Shown here one piece after another: positions 7,556 through 17,254 of a DNA stretch of 64,000 bases. A model generated the notes under the pieces. It did no database searches and was not told the DNA's origin. It was given only the letters and a program-made list of their open reading frames with translations. The position numbers were made by a program, and so were the translations under genes. The stretch comes from Ciceribacter sichuanensis (GTDB lineage Bacteria; Pseudomonadota; Alphaproteobacteria; Rhizobiales; Rhizobiaceae). Location of the stretch: the NCBI RefSeq assembly GCF_024055605.1, contig NZ_JAMXLX010000014.1:1-64000 (forward strand), written 5' to 3'. The stretch's first letter is position 1; each line of letters starts with the position of its first letter.

Positions 7556-8686
7556 GTGCGAGTACTGCATTTTTTCAAAACCTATTGGCCTGACACGTTC
7601 GGAGGCGTCGAGCGGACGATCCACGCCATCGCAAGAGGCGGTCGCAAATATGGTATCGACGCCGAGATTCTTTCCCTGAGCACTAATCCGGAACAAAACT
7701 CACTGAATTTTGACGGAAGCTTTGCACATAAAGCAAAACTTGATTTTCAGTTCGCCTCGACTGGTTTTTCGACAGAGGCCTTCAGCCGCTTCAAGGAATT
7801 AAGCGCGCAGGCAGACGTAATACACTACCACTTTCCCTGGCCGTTCATGGATCTTGTTCACCTATGGACGAGCCCCAAAGCGGCAACGGTCGTGACCTAT
7901 CATTCGGACATCGTGAAACAGAAATTTCTACTTCAGCTTTATAAACCGATAATGCATAAATTCTTGGGAAGCGTTGATTGCATCTGCGCCACCTCGCCCG
8001 CCTATACTGAAACGAGCCCAGTCCTGAGCGAATACAAGGACAAGACAAGCGTTATACCCCTCGGCCTGGATGAAGCAGATTATCCGCACGCCACCCCCGA
8101 GGAGCTCCTTAGATGGCAGCAAAAGTTCAAACATCCGTTCTTCCTGTTCGTGGGCGTCCTTCGATATTACAAGGGCCTGCATACCCTTCTCGTGGCAGCA
8201 AAGAAGGTGGACGCTGACATATTGATTGTTGGCGCCGGTCCCATGGAAAAATCGCTGAAAGCAATGAGTGAGCAACTGGGCCTTCACAATGTCCATTTCC
8301 TTGGATCATTGCCCGACGCCTCAAAGAGCGCCCTGCTCGAGCTTTGCACTGCGTTCGCATTTCCTTCTCATCTTCGTTCCGAAGCATTTGGCCTGTCGCT
8401 GGTCGAGGCGTCCATGTTCGGAAAACCGATGATTTCAACCAATATCGGAACCGGCACAAGTTACGTGAACCTTGACGGCGAAACCGGCTTCGTGGTCAGC
8501 CCGGATGACGCCAATGCACTGGCACAGGCGATGCAAGACTGCCTCCAGCAACCGGAGCGAATGCACCAACTAGGCGCAAATGCGCGGAAGAGATTCGAGG
8601 CTCAATTCACCGCGGACAAGATGTGCGAACGATACGCCTCAGTCTATGAAGTTGCTCTTCGAAAAAAATCATCCGCCACACGATAA
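7556..8686 (+). CDS. GT4-family glycosyltransferase
   Basis: A 376-residue glycosyltransferase of the GT-B fold, family 4 (Glycos_transf_1). The N-terminal domain opens with VLHFFKTYWPDTFGGVE, containing the glycine-rich acceptor loop. The C-terminal donor domain has LFVGVLRYYKGL and the EX7E-type element SEAFGLSLVEAS. The start is GTG with GAGG upstream. It acts at the cytoplasmic face in surface-polysaccharide assembly. It is transcribed away from the synthase operon. GT4 enzymes normally use NDP-sugars, so this is probably not the transferase for the CMP-activated sugar. Confidence 0.87.
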   Translation: MRVLHFFKTYWPDTFGGVERTIHAIARGGRKYGIDAEILSLSTNPEQNSLNFDGSFAHKAKLDFQFASTGFSTEAFSRFKELSAQADVIHYHFPWPFMDLVHLWTSPKAATVVTYHSDIVKQKFLLQLYKPIMHKFLGSVDCICATSPAYTETSPVLSEYKDKTSVIPLGLDEADYPHATPEELLRWQQKFKHPFFLFVGVLRYYKGLHTLLVAAKKVDADILIVGAGPMEKSLKAMSEQLGLHNVHFLGSLPDASKSALLELCTAFAFPSHLRSEAFGLSLVEASMFGKPMISTNIGTGTSYVNLDGETGFVVSPDDANALAQAMQDCLQQPERMHQLGANARKRFEAQFTADKMCERYASVYEVALRKKSSATR

Positions 8687-8944
8687 ACACCAACTGCGCC
8701 CCAAATCGATTTTCAGATTTTGCAGCGCCTGAACCTGGTTAGAGACGGCAACGCACCTCTCGAAAAAGCGAGTTGCTCAGACACTCAGAATGCAGTCATC
8801 CTTGGAGCAGCCCGACGATATTTGGAGATTCGCCGAAGGACCGAAGCACACGGCTGTCGTAGTTGGCATGGTCGATCTGTCAGGATGGCCATCAACAAAA
8901 TAAAGTTTTGGAATTATCAAGATATTTTTGCTTTGGTAAGAATT

Positions 8945-9020
<76 letters not shown>

Positions 9021-9173
9021 AAACCATGGGTCCGGCAGTGCCGGTTCCGGGAACCTGCCGGGCGTGCTGTCCGGCGGGTGGCGGCTTATTACTTCCGGTT
9101 TTCGGAGATGGCAAGCCGAAAAATCGCAGACCCGGAAAAGTTTTTGCATTTCCGGGTCCAGGTGTCTGAAAAA

Positions 9174-9560
9174 TCAGACTTCGTCCTCATCGCCCGTAAC
9201 GCCGATGATGTCGCTCATGTCGTCATCGTCATCGTCTTCATCGGCTTCGAGGAAGGTATCGTCATCATCGTCGTCGAGTTCGACGTCGTCATCGCCCATA
9301 TCCGGAAGATCGTCGCCGCCGCCGTTGTCGTCAGCGTCTTCGAGGGACACGAGTTCGACTTCCGTGTTTTCGGCATCGACTTCTGCCACTTCCTCTTCTT
9401 CAGCCTTCTCCATGATGGAGGCTACAGAAGTTTCTTCGAAATAAGAGAGCGGCCAGCTCTTGCCCGTGTAGGGCGATACGATCGGATCCTTGTTCAGATC
9501 ATAGAATTTCTTGCCCGTATCCGGGTCGGTCCGCTTGGTGCCAAGTTCTGCTTTCGCCAC
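9174..9560 (-). CDS. TIGR02300-type FYDLN-acid protein
   Basis: A 128-residue cytoplasmic protein. The N-terminal 45 residues hold the family signature LGTKRTDPDTGKKFYDLN followed by DPIVSPYTGKSWP. The remainder is a very acidic low-complexity tail with long aspartate and glutamate runs. The family is typical of Alphaproteobacteria and its function is unknown. I chose the GTG at 9558-9560, with AGAGG upstream, because the family begins at VAKAELGTKR; the upstream ATG would add 13 unrelated residues. It lies between tRNA-Ala and aroA, transcribed divergently from aroA. Confidence 0.9.
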   Translation of the reverse strand: MAKAELGTKRTDPDTGKKFYDLNKDPIVSPYTGKSWPLSYFEETSVASIMEKAEEEEVAEVDAENTEVELVSLEDADDNGGGDDLPDMGDDDVELDDDDDDTFLEADEDDDDDDMSDIIGVTGDEDEV

Positions 9561-9834
9561 TGTCGAAGCCTCTTGATGTCTTGAGGAATGTGCCGGCAAG
9601 TGCCGTTAATCCGGTCCCTGACCGGTCAAATTGCTAGCGGGGTCCCTTAATCGTTGCAACCCGTTCTGTCAAAGGCAAACTTCACACCGCGTTCCCAGGG
9701 CTTTTTGGCAACCGAGGGATGACCATCAAATCGGTTTATGCTAACGAGCGCGGAAATCGGCGCCCATGGCAACCGGCAGGATGCAGCCGGGCATGGTTGG
9801 CGCACAAGAATGCCCGATTGGAGGAAACACGTTC

Positions 9835-11202
9835 ATGTCGCATGGAGCCCTGCCCAGACCGGCCATCTCGCGGAAATCGCCCGCCCTGTCCGGTACCATC
9901 CGCATTCCCGGCGACAAGTCCATCTCCCATCGCTCCTTCATGTTCGGTGGCCTTGCCTCCGGGCAGACGCGCATTACCGGCCTGCTTGAAGGCGAAGACG
10001 TCATCAACACCGGCAAGGCGATGCAGGCGATGGGCGCCAGGATCGTCAAGGACGGAGATACCTGGATCATCGACGGCGTCGGCAATGGCTGCCTGCTCGC
10101 ACCGGAAGCGCCGCTCGACTTCGGCAATGCCGGCACCGGCTGCCGCCTCACCATGGGTCTGGTCGGCGTCTATGATTTCGACAGCACCTTCATCGGCGAC
10201 GCCTCCCTTACCAAGCGCCCGATGGGCCGCGTGCTCAATCCGCTGCGTGAAATGGGCGTGCAGGTGAAATCCGCCGAGGGCGACCGCCTGCCGGTAACGC
10301 TGCATGGGCCGAAGACGCCAGCCCCGATCACGTATCGCGTGCCGATGGCCTCGGCGCAGGTCAAATCTGCCGTGCTGCTCGCCGGCCTCAATACGCCCGG
10401 CATCACCACCGTGATCGAACCGATCATGACCCGCGACCATACGGAAAAGATGCTGCAGGGCTTCGGCGCGAACTTGACGGTCGAAACGGATGCCGAAGGT
10501 GTCCGAACGATCCGCATCGAGGGACGCGGCAAGCTCATCGGCCAGGTGATCGACGTGCCGGGCGATCCGTCCTCCACGGCGTTCCCGCTGGTTGCCGCCC
10601 TGCTCGTTCCGGGTTCGGACGTCACCATCCTGAATGTGCTGATGAACCCGACGCGCACCGGCCTCATCCTGACGCTGCAGGAAATGGGCGCAGACATCGA
10701 AATCCTCAATCCACGGCTGGCCGGCGGCGAGGATGTGGCGGACCTGCGCGTGCGTTCATCCAACCTGAAGGGCGTCACCGTGCCGGAAGATCGCGCACCG
10801 TCGATGATCGACGAATATCCGGTGCTCGCCGTCGCGGCCGCCTTTGCCGAGGGGACGACCACCATGCTCGGCCTCGAGGAACTCAGGGTGAAGGAATCGG
10901 ACCGTCTTTCCGCCGTCGCCGACGGCCTGAAGCTTAACGGCGTCGATTGCGACGAGAGTGAAGCCACCCTCGTCGTTCGCGGCCGGCCTGACGGCAAGGG
11001 CCTCGGCAACGCGTCCGGCACGGCGGTCGCCACTCATCTCGACCATCGTATCGCCATGAGCTTCCTGATCATGGGTCTCGTGTCCGAGCATCCGGTAACC
11101 GTCGACGACGCCACCATGATCGCCACCAGTTTTCCTGAGTTCATGGACCTGATGAGCGGGCTTGGCGCGAAGATCGAAACCCGCGAAGGCAAGGCTGCAT
11201 GA
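9835..11202 (+). CDS. aroA: 3-phosphoshikimate 1-carboxyvinyltransferase (EPSP synthase, CP4-like class)
   Basis: A 455-residue EPSP synthase that joins shikimate-3-phosphate and phosphoenolpyruvate in the pathway to chorismate. IPGDKSISHRS (substrate loop), LDFGNAGTGCR (PEP site) and RVKESDR are all intact. By memory it closely matches the 455-residue Agrobacterium CP4 enzyme, but residue 100 is glycine (GNAGTG), where CP4 has alanine. The start is ATG 9835, preceded by GGAGG; an earlier ATG at 9766 would add 23 residues with no family match. The stop overlaps the cmk start (ATGA), so the genes are coupled. Confidence 0.96.
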   Translation: MSHGALPRPAISRKSPALSGTIRIPGDKSISHRSFMFGGLASGQTRITGLLEGEDVINTGKAMQAMGARIVKDGDTWIIDGVGNGCLLAPEAPLDFGNAGTGCRLTMGLVGVYDFDSTFIGDASLTKRPMGRVLNPLREMGVQVKSAEGDRLPVTLHGPKTPAPITYRVPMASAQVKSAVLLAGLNTPGITTVIEPIMTRDHTEKMLQGFGANLTVETDAEGVRTIRIEGRGKLIGQVIDVPGDPSSTAFPLVAALLVPGSDVTILNVLMNPTRTGLILTLQEMGADIEILNPRLAGGEDVADLRVRSSNLKGVTVPEDRAPSMIDEYPVLAVAAAFAEGTTTMLGLEELRVKESDRLSAVADGLKLNGVDCDESEATLVVRGRPDGKGLGNASGTAVATHLDHRIAMSFLIMGLVSEHPVTVDDATMIATSFPEFMDLMSGLGAKIETREGKAA

Positions 11203-11837
11203 GCACCTCCTTCACGGTCGCCATCGATGGACCGGCAGCGGCCGGCAAGGGAACTCTGTCCCGGCAGATCGCCTCGCATTACGGTTTTCATCATCTGGAT
11301 ACCGGGCTGACCTACCGTGCCGTCGCCAAGGCTCTGCTCGATGCCGGCCAGCCGCTGGATAACGAGACGGTCGCCGAAGAGACGGCGCTTGCGATCGACC
11401 TGGCCGGACTCGATCGTTCCGTTCTTTCGCAACACCAGATCGGCGAGGCCGCCTCGAAGATCGCCGTCATGCCGAAGGTCCGGCGGGCGCTCGTCGAGGC
11501 GCAGCGCAAGTTTGCAGCAAAGACGCCCGGCACCGTACTCGACGGCCGCGACATCGGCACCGTCGTCTGCCCGGAAGCGCCGGTAAAACTCTATGTTACC
11601 GCATCGCCCGAGGTTCGCGCCAGACGGCGTTATGACGAGATCGTCTCAGGCGGCGGCAGCGCCGATTTCGACGCCGTCTTTGCTGACGTGAAGAAGCGCG
11701 ACGAGCGGGACATGGGCCGGGCCGACAGCCCTCTGAAGCCCGCGAACGATGCGCACTTGCTTGATACGTCGGAAATGAGTATAGAGGCGGCGTTTCAGGC
11801 GGCCCGAACCTTTATCGATGCTGCCCTGAAGACATAA
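11199..11837 (+). CDS. cmk: cytidylate kinase
   Basis: A 212-residue (d)CMP kinase that phosphorylates CMP and dCMP with ATP. The P-loop GPAAAGKGT is at residues 11-19, followed by HLDTGLTYR and the conserved LDGRDIGTVVCPEA, with lid arginines near RARRRYDE. It starts inside the aroA stop codon and is followed, 160 bases on, by rpsA. This aroA-cmk-rpsA order is widely conserved in Alphaproteobacteria. Length and motifs are normal. Confidence 0.96.
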   Translation: MSTSFTVAIDGPAAAGKGTLSRQIASHYGFHHLDTGLTYRAVAKALLDAGQPLDNETVAEETALAIDLAGLDRSVLSQHQIGEAASKIAVMPKVRRALVEAQRKFAAKTPGTVLDGRDIGTVVCPEAPVKLYVTASPEVRARRRYDEIVSGGGSADFDAVFADVKKRDERDMGRADSPLKPANDAHLLDTSEMSIEAAFQAARTFIDAALKT

Positions 11838-11997
11838 TCGATACGGAACCCGGCCAGCCGGTTTCCGCAAAGACCAGCCGAAACGAACGTCCCCGCGCCG
11901 GACAGCCCTTCACGAAGGGCGGACGATCTTTCTGGCCATGTACAACTCGAACCCCCGGTGCATACCGCGTCCAGATTGGATGCGACTAGGAGATTTC

Positions 11998-13701
11998 ATG
12001 TCTGTTTCTACCCCTACGCGCGATGATTTCGCAGCAATGCTCGAAGAGTCGTTTGCCAAGACCGATCTGGCAGAAGGCTATGTCACCAAGGGCATTATCA
12101 CGGCCATCGAGAAGGACGTCGCTATCGTTGACGTCGGCCTCAAGGTCGAAGGCCGCATCGCGCTCAAGGAATTCGGCGCACGGGCCAAGGACGGTTCGCT
12201 GAAGGTCGGCGACGAAGTCGAGGTCTATGTCGAGCGCATCGAAAACGCTCTCGGCGAAGCCGTTCTGTCGCGCGAGAAGGCTCGCCGCGAAGAAAGCTGG
12301 ATCAAGCTCGAAGCCAAGTTCGAAGCTGGCGAGCGTGTTGAAGGCGTCATCTTCAACCAGGTCAAGGGTGGCTTCACCGTCGATCTCGACGGCGCTGTTG
12401 CCTTCCTGCCGCGTTCGCAGGTCGACATCCGTCCGATCCGCGACGTCACCCCGCTGATGCACAACCCGCAGCCCTTCGAAATCCTTAAGATGGACAAGCG
12501 TCGCGGCAACATCGTTGTTTCGCGCCGTACGGTTCTCGAAGAGTCCCGCGCAGAGCAGCGTTCTGAAATCGTTCAGAACCTCGAAGAAGGCCAGGTTGTT
12601 GACGGCGTCGTCAAGAACATCACCGATTACGGTGCGTTCGTTGACCTCGGCGGCATCGACGGCCTGCTGCACGTTACCGACATGGCATGGCGCCGCGTCA
12701 ACCATCCGTCGGAGATCCTGTCCATCGGCCAGCAGGTCAAGGTTCAGATCATCCGCATCAACCAGGAAACCCACCGCATCTCGCTCGGCATGAAGCAGCT
12801 CGAGTCGGATCCGTGGGATGGCATTGCCGCCAAGTACCCGGTCGGCAAGAAGATTTCCGGCACCGTCACGAACATCACCGACTACGGTGCATTCGTCGAG
12901 CTGGAGCCGGGCATCGAAGGCCTGATCCACATCTCGGAAATGTCCTGGACCAAGAAGAACGTACACCCCGGCAAGATCCTGTCCACGAGCCAGGAAGTCG
13001 ACGTCGTCGTTCTCGAAGTCGATCCGTCCAAGCGCCGTATCTCGCTTGGCCTCAAGCAGACGCTGGAAAACCCGTGGCAGGCATTCGCCTATAGCCACCC
13101 GGCCGGCACCGAAGTTGAAGGCGAAGTCAAGAACAAGACCGAATTCGGCCTGTTCATCGGCCTTGAAGGCGATGTCGACGGCATGGTTCACCTCTCCGAC
13201 CTCGACTGGAACCGTCCGGGCGAACAGGTCATCGAGGAGTACAACAAGGGTGACGTGGTCAAGGCTGTCGTTCTCGATGTCGACGTCGAGAAGGAACGCA
13301 TCTCGCTCGGCATCAAGCAGCTCGGCCGCGATTCGGTCGGCGAAGCTGCCGCCTCCGGCGACCTGCGCAAGAACGCTGTCGTTTCGTGCGAAGTCATCGC
13401 CATTAACGACGGTGGCGTGGAAGTGAAGCTCGTCAACCACGAGGACATCACCTCCTTCATCCGCCGCAACGATCTGGCCCGTGATCGCGATGATCAGCGT
13501 CCGGAGCGTTTCTCGGTCGGTCAGGTGTTCGACGCCCGCGTGACGAACTTCTCCAAGAAGGACCGCAAGGTCATGCTTTCGATCAAGGCGCTCGAAATCG
13601 CTGAAGAGAAGGAAGCCGTCGCACAGTTCGGTTCTTCCGACTCTGGCGCTTCGCTCGGCGACATCCTGGGCGCAGCCCTGAAGAACCGCAACGCCGAATA
13701 A
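11998..13701 (+). CDS. rpsA: 30S ribosomal protein S1
   Basis: A 567-residue S1 protein, which helps bind mRNA to the 30S subunit. Six S1 (OB-fold) repeats are visible; the best copies start near GQVVDGVVKNITDYGAFVDL, GKKISGTVTNITDYGAFVEL and EVEGEVKNKTEFGLFIGL. The start at ATG 11998 follows TAGGAGAT; an ATG at 11938 has no ribosome-binding site and adds 20 unrelated residues. A strong intrinsic terminator follows at once. Confidence 0.97.
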   Translation: MSVSTPTRDDFAAMLEESFAKTDLAEGYVTKGIITAIEKDVAIVDVGLKVEGRIALKEFGARAKDGSLKVGDEVEVYVERIENALGEAVLSREKARREESWIKLEAKFEAGERVEGVIFNQVKGGFTVDLDGAVAFLPRSQVDIRPIRDVTPLMHNPQPFEILKMDKRRGNIVVSRRTVLEESRAEQRSEIVQNLEEGQVVDGVVKNITDYGAFVDLGGIDGLLHVTDMAWRRVNHPSEILSIGQQVKVQIIRINQETHRISLGMKQLESDPWDGIAAKYPVGKKISGTVTNITDYGAFVELEPGIEGLIHISEMSWTKKNVHPGKILSTSQEVDVVVLEVDPSKRRISLGLKQTLENPWQAFAYSHPAGTEVEGEVKNKTEFGLFIGLEGDVDGMVHLSDLDWNRPGEQVIEEYNKGDVVKAVVLDVDVEKERISLGIKQLGRDSVGEAAASGDLRKNAVVSCEVIAINDGGVEVKLVNHEDITSFIRRNDLARDRDDQRPERFSVGQVFDARVTNFSKKDRKVMLSIKALEIAEEKEAVAQFGSSDSGASLGDILGAALKNRNAE

Positions 13702-13724
13702 GGCTAGGGTTCAATACGTATCAG

Positions 13725-13759
13725 AAAGCCCGCCGATCGCATGATCGGCGGGCTTTTTT
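13725..13759 (+). terminator. intrinsic terminator of rpsA
   Basis: AAAGCCCGCCGATC (13725-13738) pairs with GATCGGCGGGCTTT (13743-13756) around a GCAT loop and runs into TTTTTT. It ends just before the convergent gene at 13787, and its A-run lets it work in both directions. Confidence 0.93.
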
Positions 13760-13786
13760 CGTTCGAGCCGGAACGTTCGCTGCAGG

Positions 13787-15517
13787 TCAGGCCCAGTTGG
13801 CCATACGATGGTAAAGATCGGCTACGGGCAGGCCATCCGCCATATCGGCCGCGAGCAGGGGCACGGGACCATCGGGTTTGCTTTCTGCTACGGGCGAAGG
13901 CTCGGCCGGAACGTCTTCCTGCGTGGCGGCTTCTCCTTCAGCCTCGCCCTGACCCTTTCCGCTTTCGTCGTCCGGCTCGGAGCGGTCGTCACCATGCTCG
14001 CCATCTTCCTCCTCGTAGCGGTGCCTCAGTTCCTTTTCGTCCTCGACATATTCATCCTGCGCCATCAGATAGTTGATGACAGGCAGAGGCACGCCCTCAC
14101 GAAGCATCATGCTCTGGCGCAAGGCCTCATGATCACTATCGTTCGTGACAGGCATCGCGGCTAGGTTTTCAATTCTTGCACCGTGCGGGGTACTGGCCGT
14201 CGCCTGATCGGGTTCATCGCCGCCAGGTGCCTGTAGCGCCGGCTGCGCAGCGTCGCTCCTTGCCATGCTGGAAGCGCGATGCGCTGCATCGAAGGGTGTC
14301 TGATCGTCATCCGCCTCGCCGGCTGGAGCCGGCAGCGCAGATGCTGCAAGCCCGTCATGGTCTCCCTCTTCCGCGGACTGCGGCAACAGTTCCGCCGGAT
14401 TCGGGACAAGCGTCCTCATAACCGTGTCCTTCCAGCTCCTCAGAGCGTTGAACGCCTGATCGGCGACGCCATCGGCGGCATCCTGAAGTCCGCCCTGCGT
14501 GGCCGCGATTTCTGGATCCGCGTCCGGGGTCCGCTGAACACTGCTCTGCTGCGTGACCTCCTTTGACGGTATCGCACGAGAAGCATCGGACACCGATCGC
14601 GCCGCGTCTGCCGGGACCGGAGTTGCACGCGCCGAAGCCGGCGAGGTCTCGGGCTCGTCGCCGAAATCAAAATTATGGCGAAGGCGATCCTGCAATGTCC
14701 GGATATCATCCGCATCGGTATCCGCGGTGCCTTGGGCGGCGGCGGTGCTGCGCGTGAGGTTGGCACTGTCCGTGGCGACTGCCGGCTTCATGGCGTTGCG
14801 CACAGTGTCGCTGCTCATGTCACGGTCCGGGCGCGAACGCGCCATGGCATCCCTGCCGACCGGCTGGGCGACATCCTCTGCCAATCCCTCCTCCGGCGGA
14901 GCCGGCGGCTGGTTCGCTGCCTGCAAGGCTGACGGTTTCGATGACTGCGGCGGCGTGGGGACAGGCTGCTGCGGCAGAGGCCCCATCGCCTGCTTCTGCT
15001 CGCCGGCATTCTGGCGATAGGACGTCACGGCCGAGCGGGCGGCGAGATCGCGATCCTTGTTGCGATGGAGCTCCAGATAGATCGACAGCATGGCAGCCTC
15101 GGGGCCGGTCGGATTGCGGAACGCCTCGATCAGCGTGCGAAGCTGCAGGCCGCCGAACAGCTGGGCGAGCTGGCGTTGAACGGTCTGCCGATCCTCCGGC
15201 GACAGGCTCGCGAGCGTCTGGAAAAGGCGCGTGGCATAGCCGCCCAGGCTTTCACCGTCGTTGCGCTCGACCTTCATGGTACGGCCAAGCAGGTCGATCA
15301 GGGAAGCAAGATTCTGCGACGTGCGCTCCTGCTCCTGGCCGGACAGCAGCAGCATGTTGAGACGGCCGGCGATTGCGCTGTTCTGTTCGAGGCCCTGGGC
15401 TGCGGGCTGCGCGCTTGTTGCCGAGCGGGCAGCGCTCTCGATCAACGTCTCCTGCGGTTTCCTGGAGTCGGGATAGGACGTTCCGGAATTCGAAATTGCC
15501 TGAACCGGAGGCAGCAT
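13787..15517 (-). CDS. hypothetical acidic, largely disordered protein
   Basis: A 576-residue protein I do not recognise. Residues 45-170 look ordered and helical (LNMLLLSGQEQERTSQNLAS onward). About 175-480 is low-complexity, rich in Ala, Pro, Gln and Asp, and looks disordered. A short ordered patch near SMMLREGVPLPVINYLMAQD is followed by a strongly acidic stretch (EEEDGEHGDDR) and an ordered-looking tail ending YHRMANWA. There is no signal peptide or membrane segment. GAGGAG stands well placed before the ATG. It is convergent with rpsA and shares its terminator. Confidence 0.75.
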   Translation of the reverse strand: MLPPVQAISNSGTSYPDSRKPQETLIESAARSATSAQPAAQGLEQNSAIAGRLNMLLLSGQEQERTSQNLASLIDLLGRTMKVERNDGESLGGYATRLFQTLASLSPEDRQTVQRQLAQLFGGLQLRTLIEAFRNPTGPEAAMLSIYLELHRNKDRDLAARSAVTSYRQNAGEQKQAMGPLPQQPVPTPPQSSKPSALQAANQPPAPPEEGLAEDVAQPVGRDAMARSRPDRDMSSDTVRNAMKPAVATDSANLTRSTAAAQGTADTDADDIRTLQDRLRHNFDFGDEPETSPASARATPVPADAARSVSDASRAIPSKEVTQQSSVQRTPDADPEIAATQGGLQDAADGVADQAFNALRSWKDTVMRTLVPNPAELLPQSAEEGDHDGLAASALPAPAGEADDDQTPFDAAHRASSMARSDAAQPALQAPGGDEPDQATASTPHGARIENLAAMPVTNDSDHEALRQSMMLREGVPLPVINYLMAQDEYVEDEKELRHRYEEEDGEHGDDRSEPDDESGKGQGEAEGEAATQEDVPAEPSPVAESKPDGPVPLLAADMADGLPVADLYHRMANWA

Positions 15518-15797
15518 GGGAACTCCTCTTCATGCAAAGATTGCAGGGAAACATCGGCAATTCGAAACCGCGCACGCGGTGGCCCCGTCCCGCCAGGCCA
15601 TCCTGCCGGTGGGCTTCAAGAATAGGGGAGATCGCCAGTCTAGTAGGCTTGATGATGCCTGCGAGACGTAAACAATTCGCTAACCATAATTGCGATTGTC
15701 GCGTCTTGCCGCCTCCGAAAGGCTCGCGTACATCTTTGACGAAATGAAATACCGGGCCGCTTTGTTTGCGATGCTGCGGCCAACAGATGGGTGCTGA

Positions 15798-17204
15798 ATG
15801 CCGAATGACCGTAATCCCATCCTGAACACCGACAGCTACAAGCTGGGGCATTTCCTGCAGTATCCCGCCGGCACCCGCGCCATCAGCGCCTATGTCACAA
15901 CCCGCGGGAACTCTTTCCGACCCGACGTGATGTTTTTCGGGCTGCAGATGTTCCTCAAGGAATATCTTTCCCGGGCTATCACACGATCCGATATCGATGA
16001 AGCGGAAGAAGTCGCCACGCTGCATGGCCAGCCCTTCGACCGCGCAGGCTGGACGCATATCGTCGATACCCATAGCGGATATCTGCCGTTGAAAATCGAG
16101 GCATTGCAGGAAGGCTTTGCCGTCCGTCGCGACGTGCCCGTGGCGCAGGTCGTCAACACGGATCCGAATGTTCCGTGGCTCACCTCCTACATCGAGACCG
16201 CGCTCTTGCGGGCCATCTGGTACCCCTCCACCGTGGCGACCATGGCATGGCGGATCAAGCAGGCCATCTGGCCCTTCCTTGAACGCACATCGGACCGGGC
16301 GGAAGAACTGATCGAGACCAGCATCAGCGACTTCGGCTCCAGGGGAACGACGAGCCTCGAACAAACCGGACTTGGCGGAGCCGCCCATCTCCTGCATTTC
16401 ACCAGCAGCGATTCACTGGCCGGCATCCTGCATGCGCGCCGCTACTACGGCGCGCTGATGGCGGGCCGTTCCGTTCCCGCATCGGAGCACACCACGGTCA
16501 CCGCTTGGGGACAGGCACGCGAAGCGGACGCCTATTCCAACATGATCGACCAGTTCGCCCGGTTCGGTGCCTTTTCGATCGTGGCGGACAGCTTCGATCT
16601 CCACAATTCGGTGGCCGATACGCTCGGCAAGAAGCTGCAGACGAAGATTCGCGCGGCCAACGCCACACTGGTCGTTCGCTCCGACAGCGGCGATCCGATC
16701 GATACACCGGTCCAGGTGGTGGCGCAGCTTGCCTATGCCTTCGGCACGCATCTGAACGGCAAGGGCTTCAAGGTTCTGGACGACAACGTGCGCGTCATCC
16801 AGTCGGACGGCGTTTCGCTGCAGGACATCCAGATGATCCTCGGCCGCCTTGAGGGCATGGGCTTTTCCTCGGAAAACATTTCCTTCGGCATGGGGTCGTC
16901 ACTCCTGCAGAAAGTGAGCCGCGACACGCTTTCCTTCACCATGCGTGCGAGCGCGTTGCAGGACAAAAGCGGCGCTTGGCTCGACATTGGCCGCAGGCCT
17001 GGCAACCCGCAGGAGAAACTGCCGGCTCTCGGCCGTCAGGCCGTGGTTCTGGAAGATGGCGATGTCTTCGCGGTGCCGCTAGGCGAACTGGGGCCGAGAC
17101 AGAACCTGCTGCAACCGGTCTGGGAAAACGGAAAGCTGCTGCGCGACCTCGGCTTCGACGAGATCCGCAAGCTTGCGGCTACCGCCGGAGCACAGTGGCG
17201 ATAG
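15798..17204 (+). CDS. nadV: nicotinamide phosphoribosyltransferase (NadV/NAMPT type)
   Basis: A 468-residue protein of the NAMPT branch, which makes NMN from nicotinamide and PRPP. Landmarks shared with NAMPT are NTDSYKLGHFLQYPAGT at the N-terminus, ISDFGSRG, PASEHTTVTAWG, IVADSFDLHNSV and VVRSDSGDPIDTPV. The aspartate in FTSSDSLAG aligns, by eye, with the residue that favours nicotinamide over nicotinate. It is monocistronic, without a linked Nudix or NMN adenylyltransferase gene. Annotation as nicotinate phosphoribosyltransferase is the main alternative. Confidence 0.85.
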   Translation: MPNDRNPILNTDSYKLGHFLQYPAGTRAISAYVTTRGNSFRPDVMFFGLQMFLKEYLSRAITRSDIDEAEEVATLHGQPFDRAGWTHIVDTHSGYLPLKIEALQEGFAVRRDVPVAQVVNTDPNVPWLTSYIETALLRAIWYPSTVATMAWRIKQAIWPFLERTSDRAEELIETSISDFGSRGTTSLEQTGLGGAAHLLHFTSSDSLAGILHARRYYGALMAGRSVPASEHTTVTAWGQAREADAYSNMIDQFARFGAFSIVADSFDLHNSVADTLGKKLQTKIRAANATLVVRSDSGDPIDTPVQVVAQLAYAFGTHLNGKGFKVLDDNVRVIQSDGVSLQDIQMILGRLEGMGFSSENISFGMGSSLLQKVSRDTLSFTMRASALQDKSGAWLDIGRRPGNPQEKLPALGRQAVVLEDGDVFAVPLGELGPRQNLLQPVWENGKLLRDLGFDEIRKLAATAGAQWR

Positions 17205-17254
17205 GCGCATCGAGCCATCCCGAAAGATCGCGATACGCTTAAGGATCGAGCCTT

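Noticed and set aside
9766..9834. Earlier ATG for aroA
   Set aside because: No ribosome-binding site, and the added 23 residues do not match CP4-type enzymes, which begin at the position of ATG 9835.
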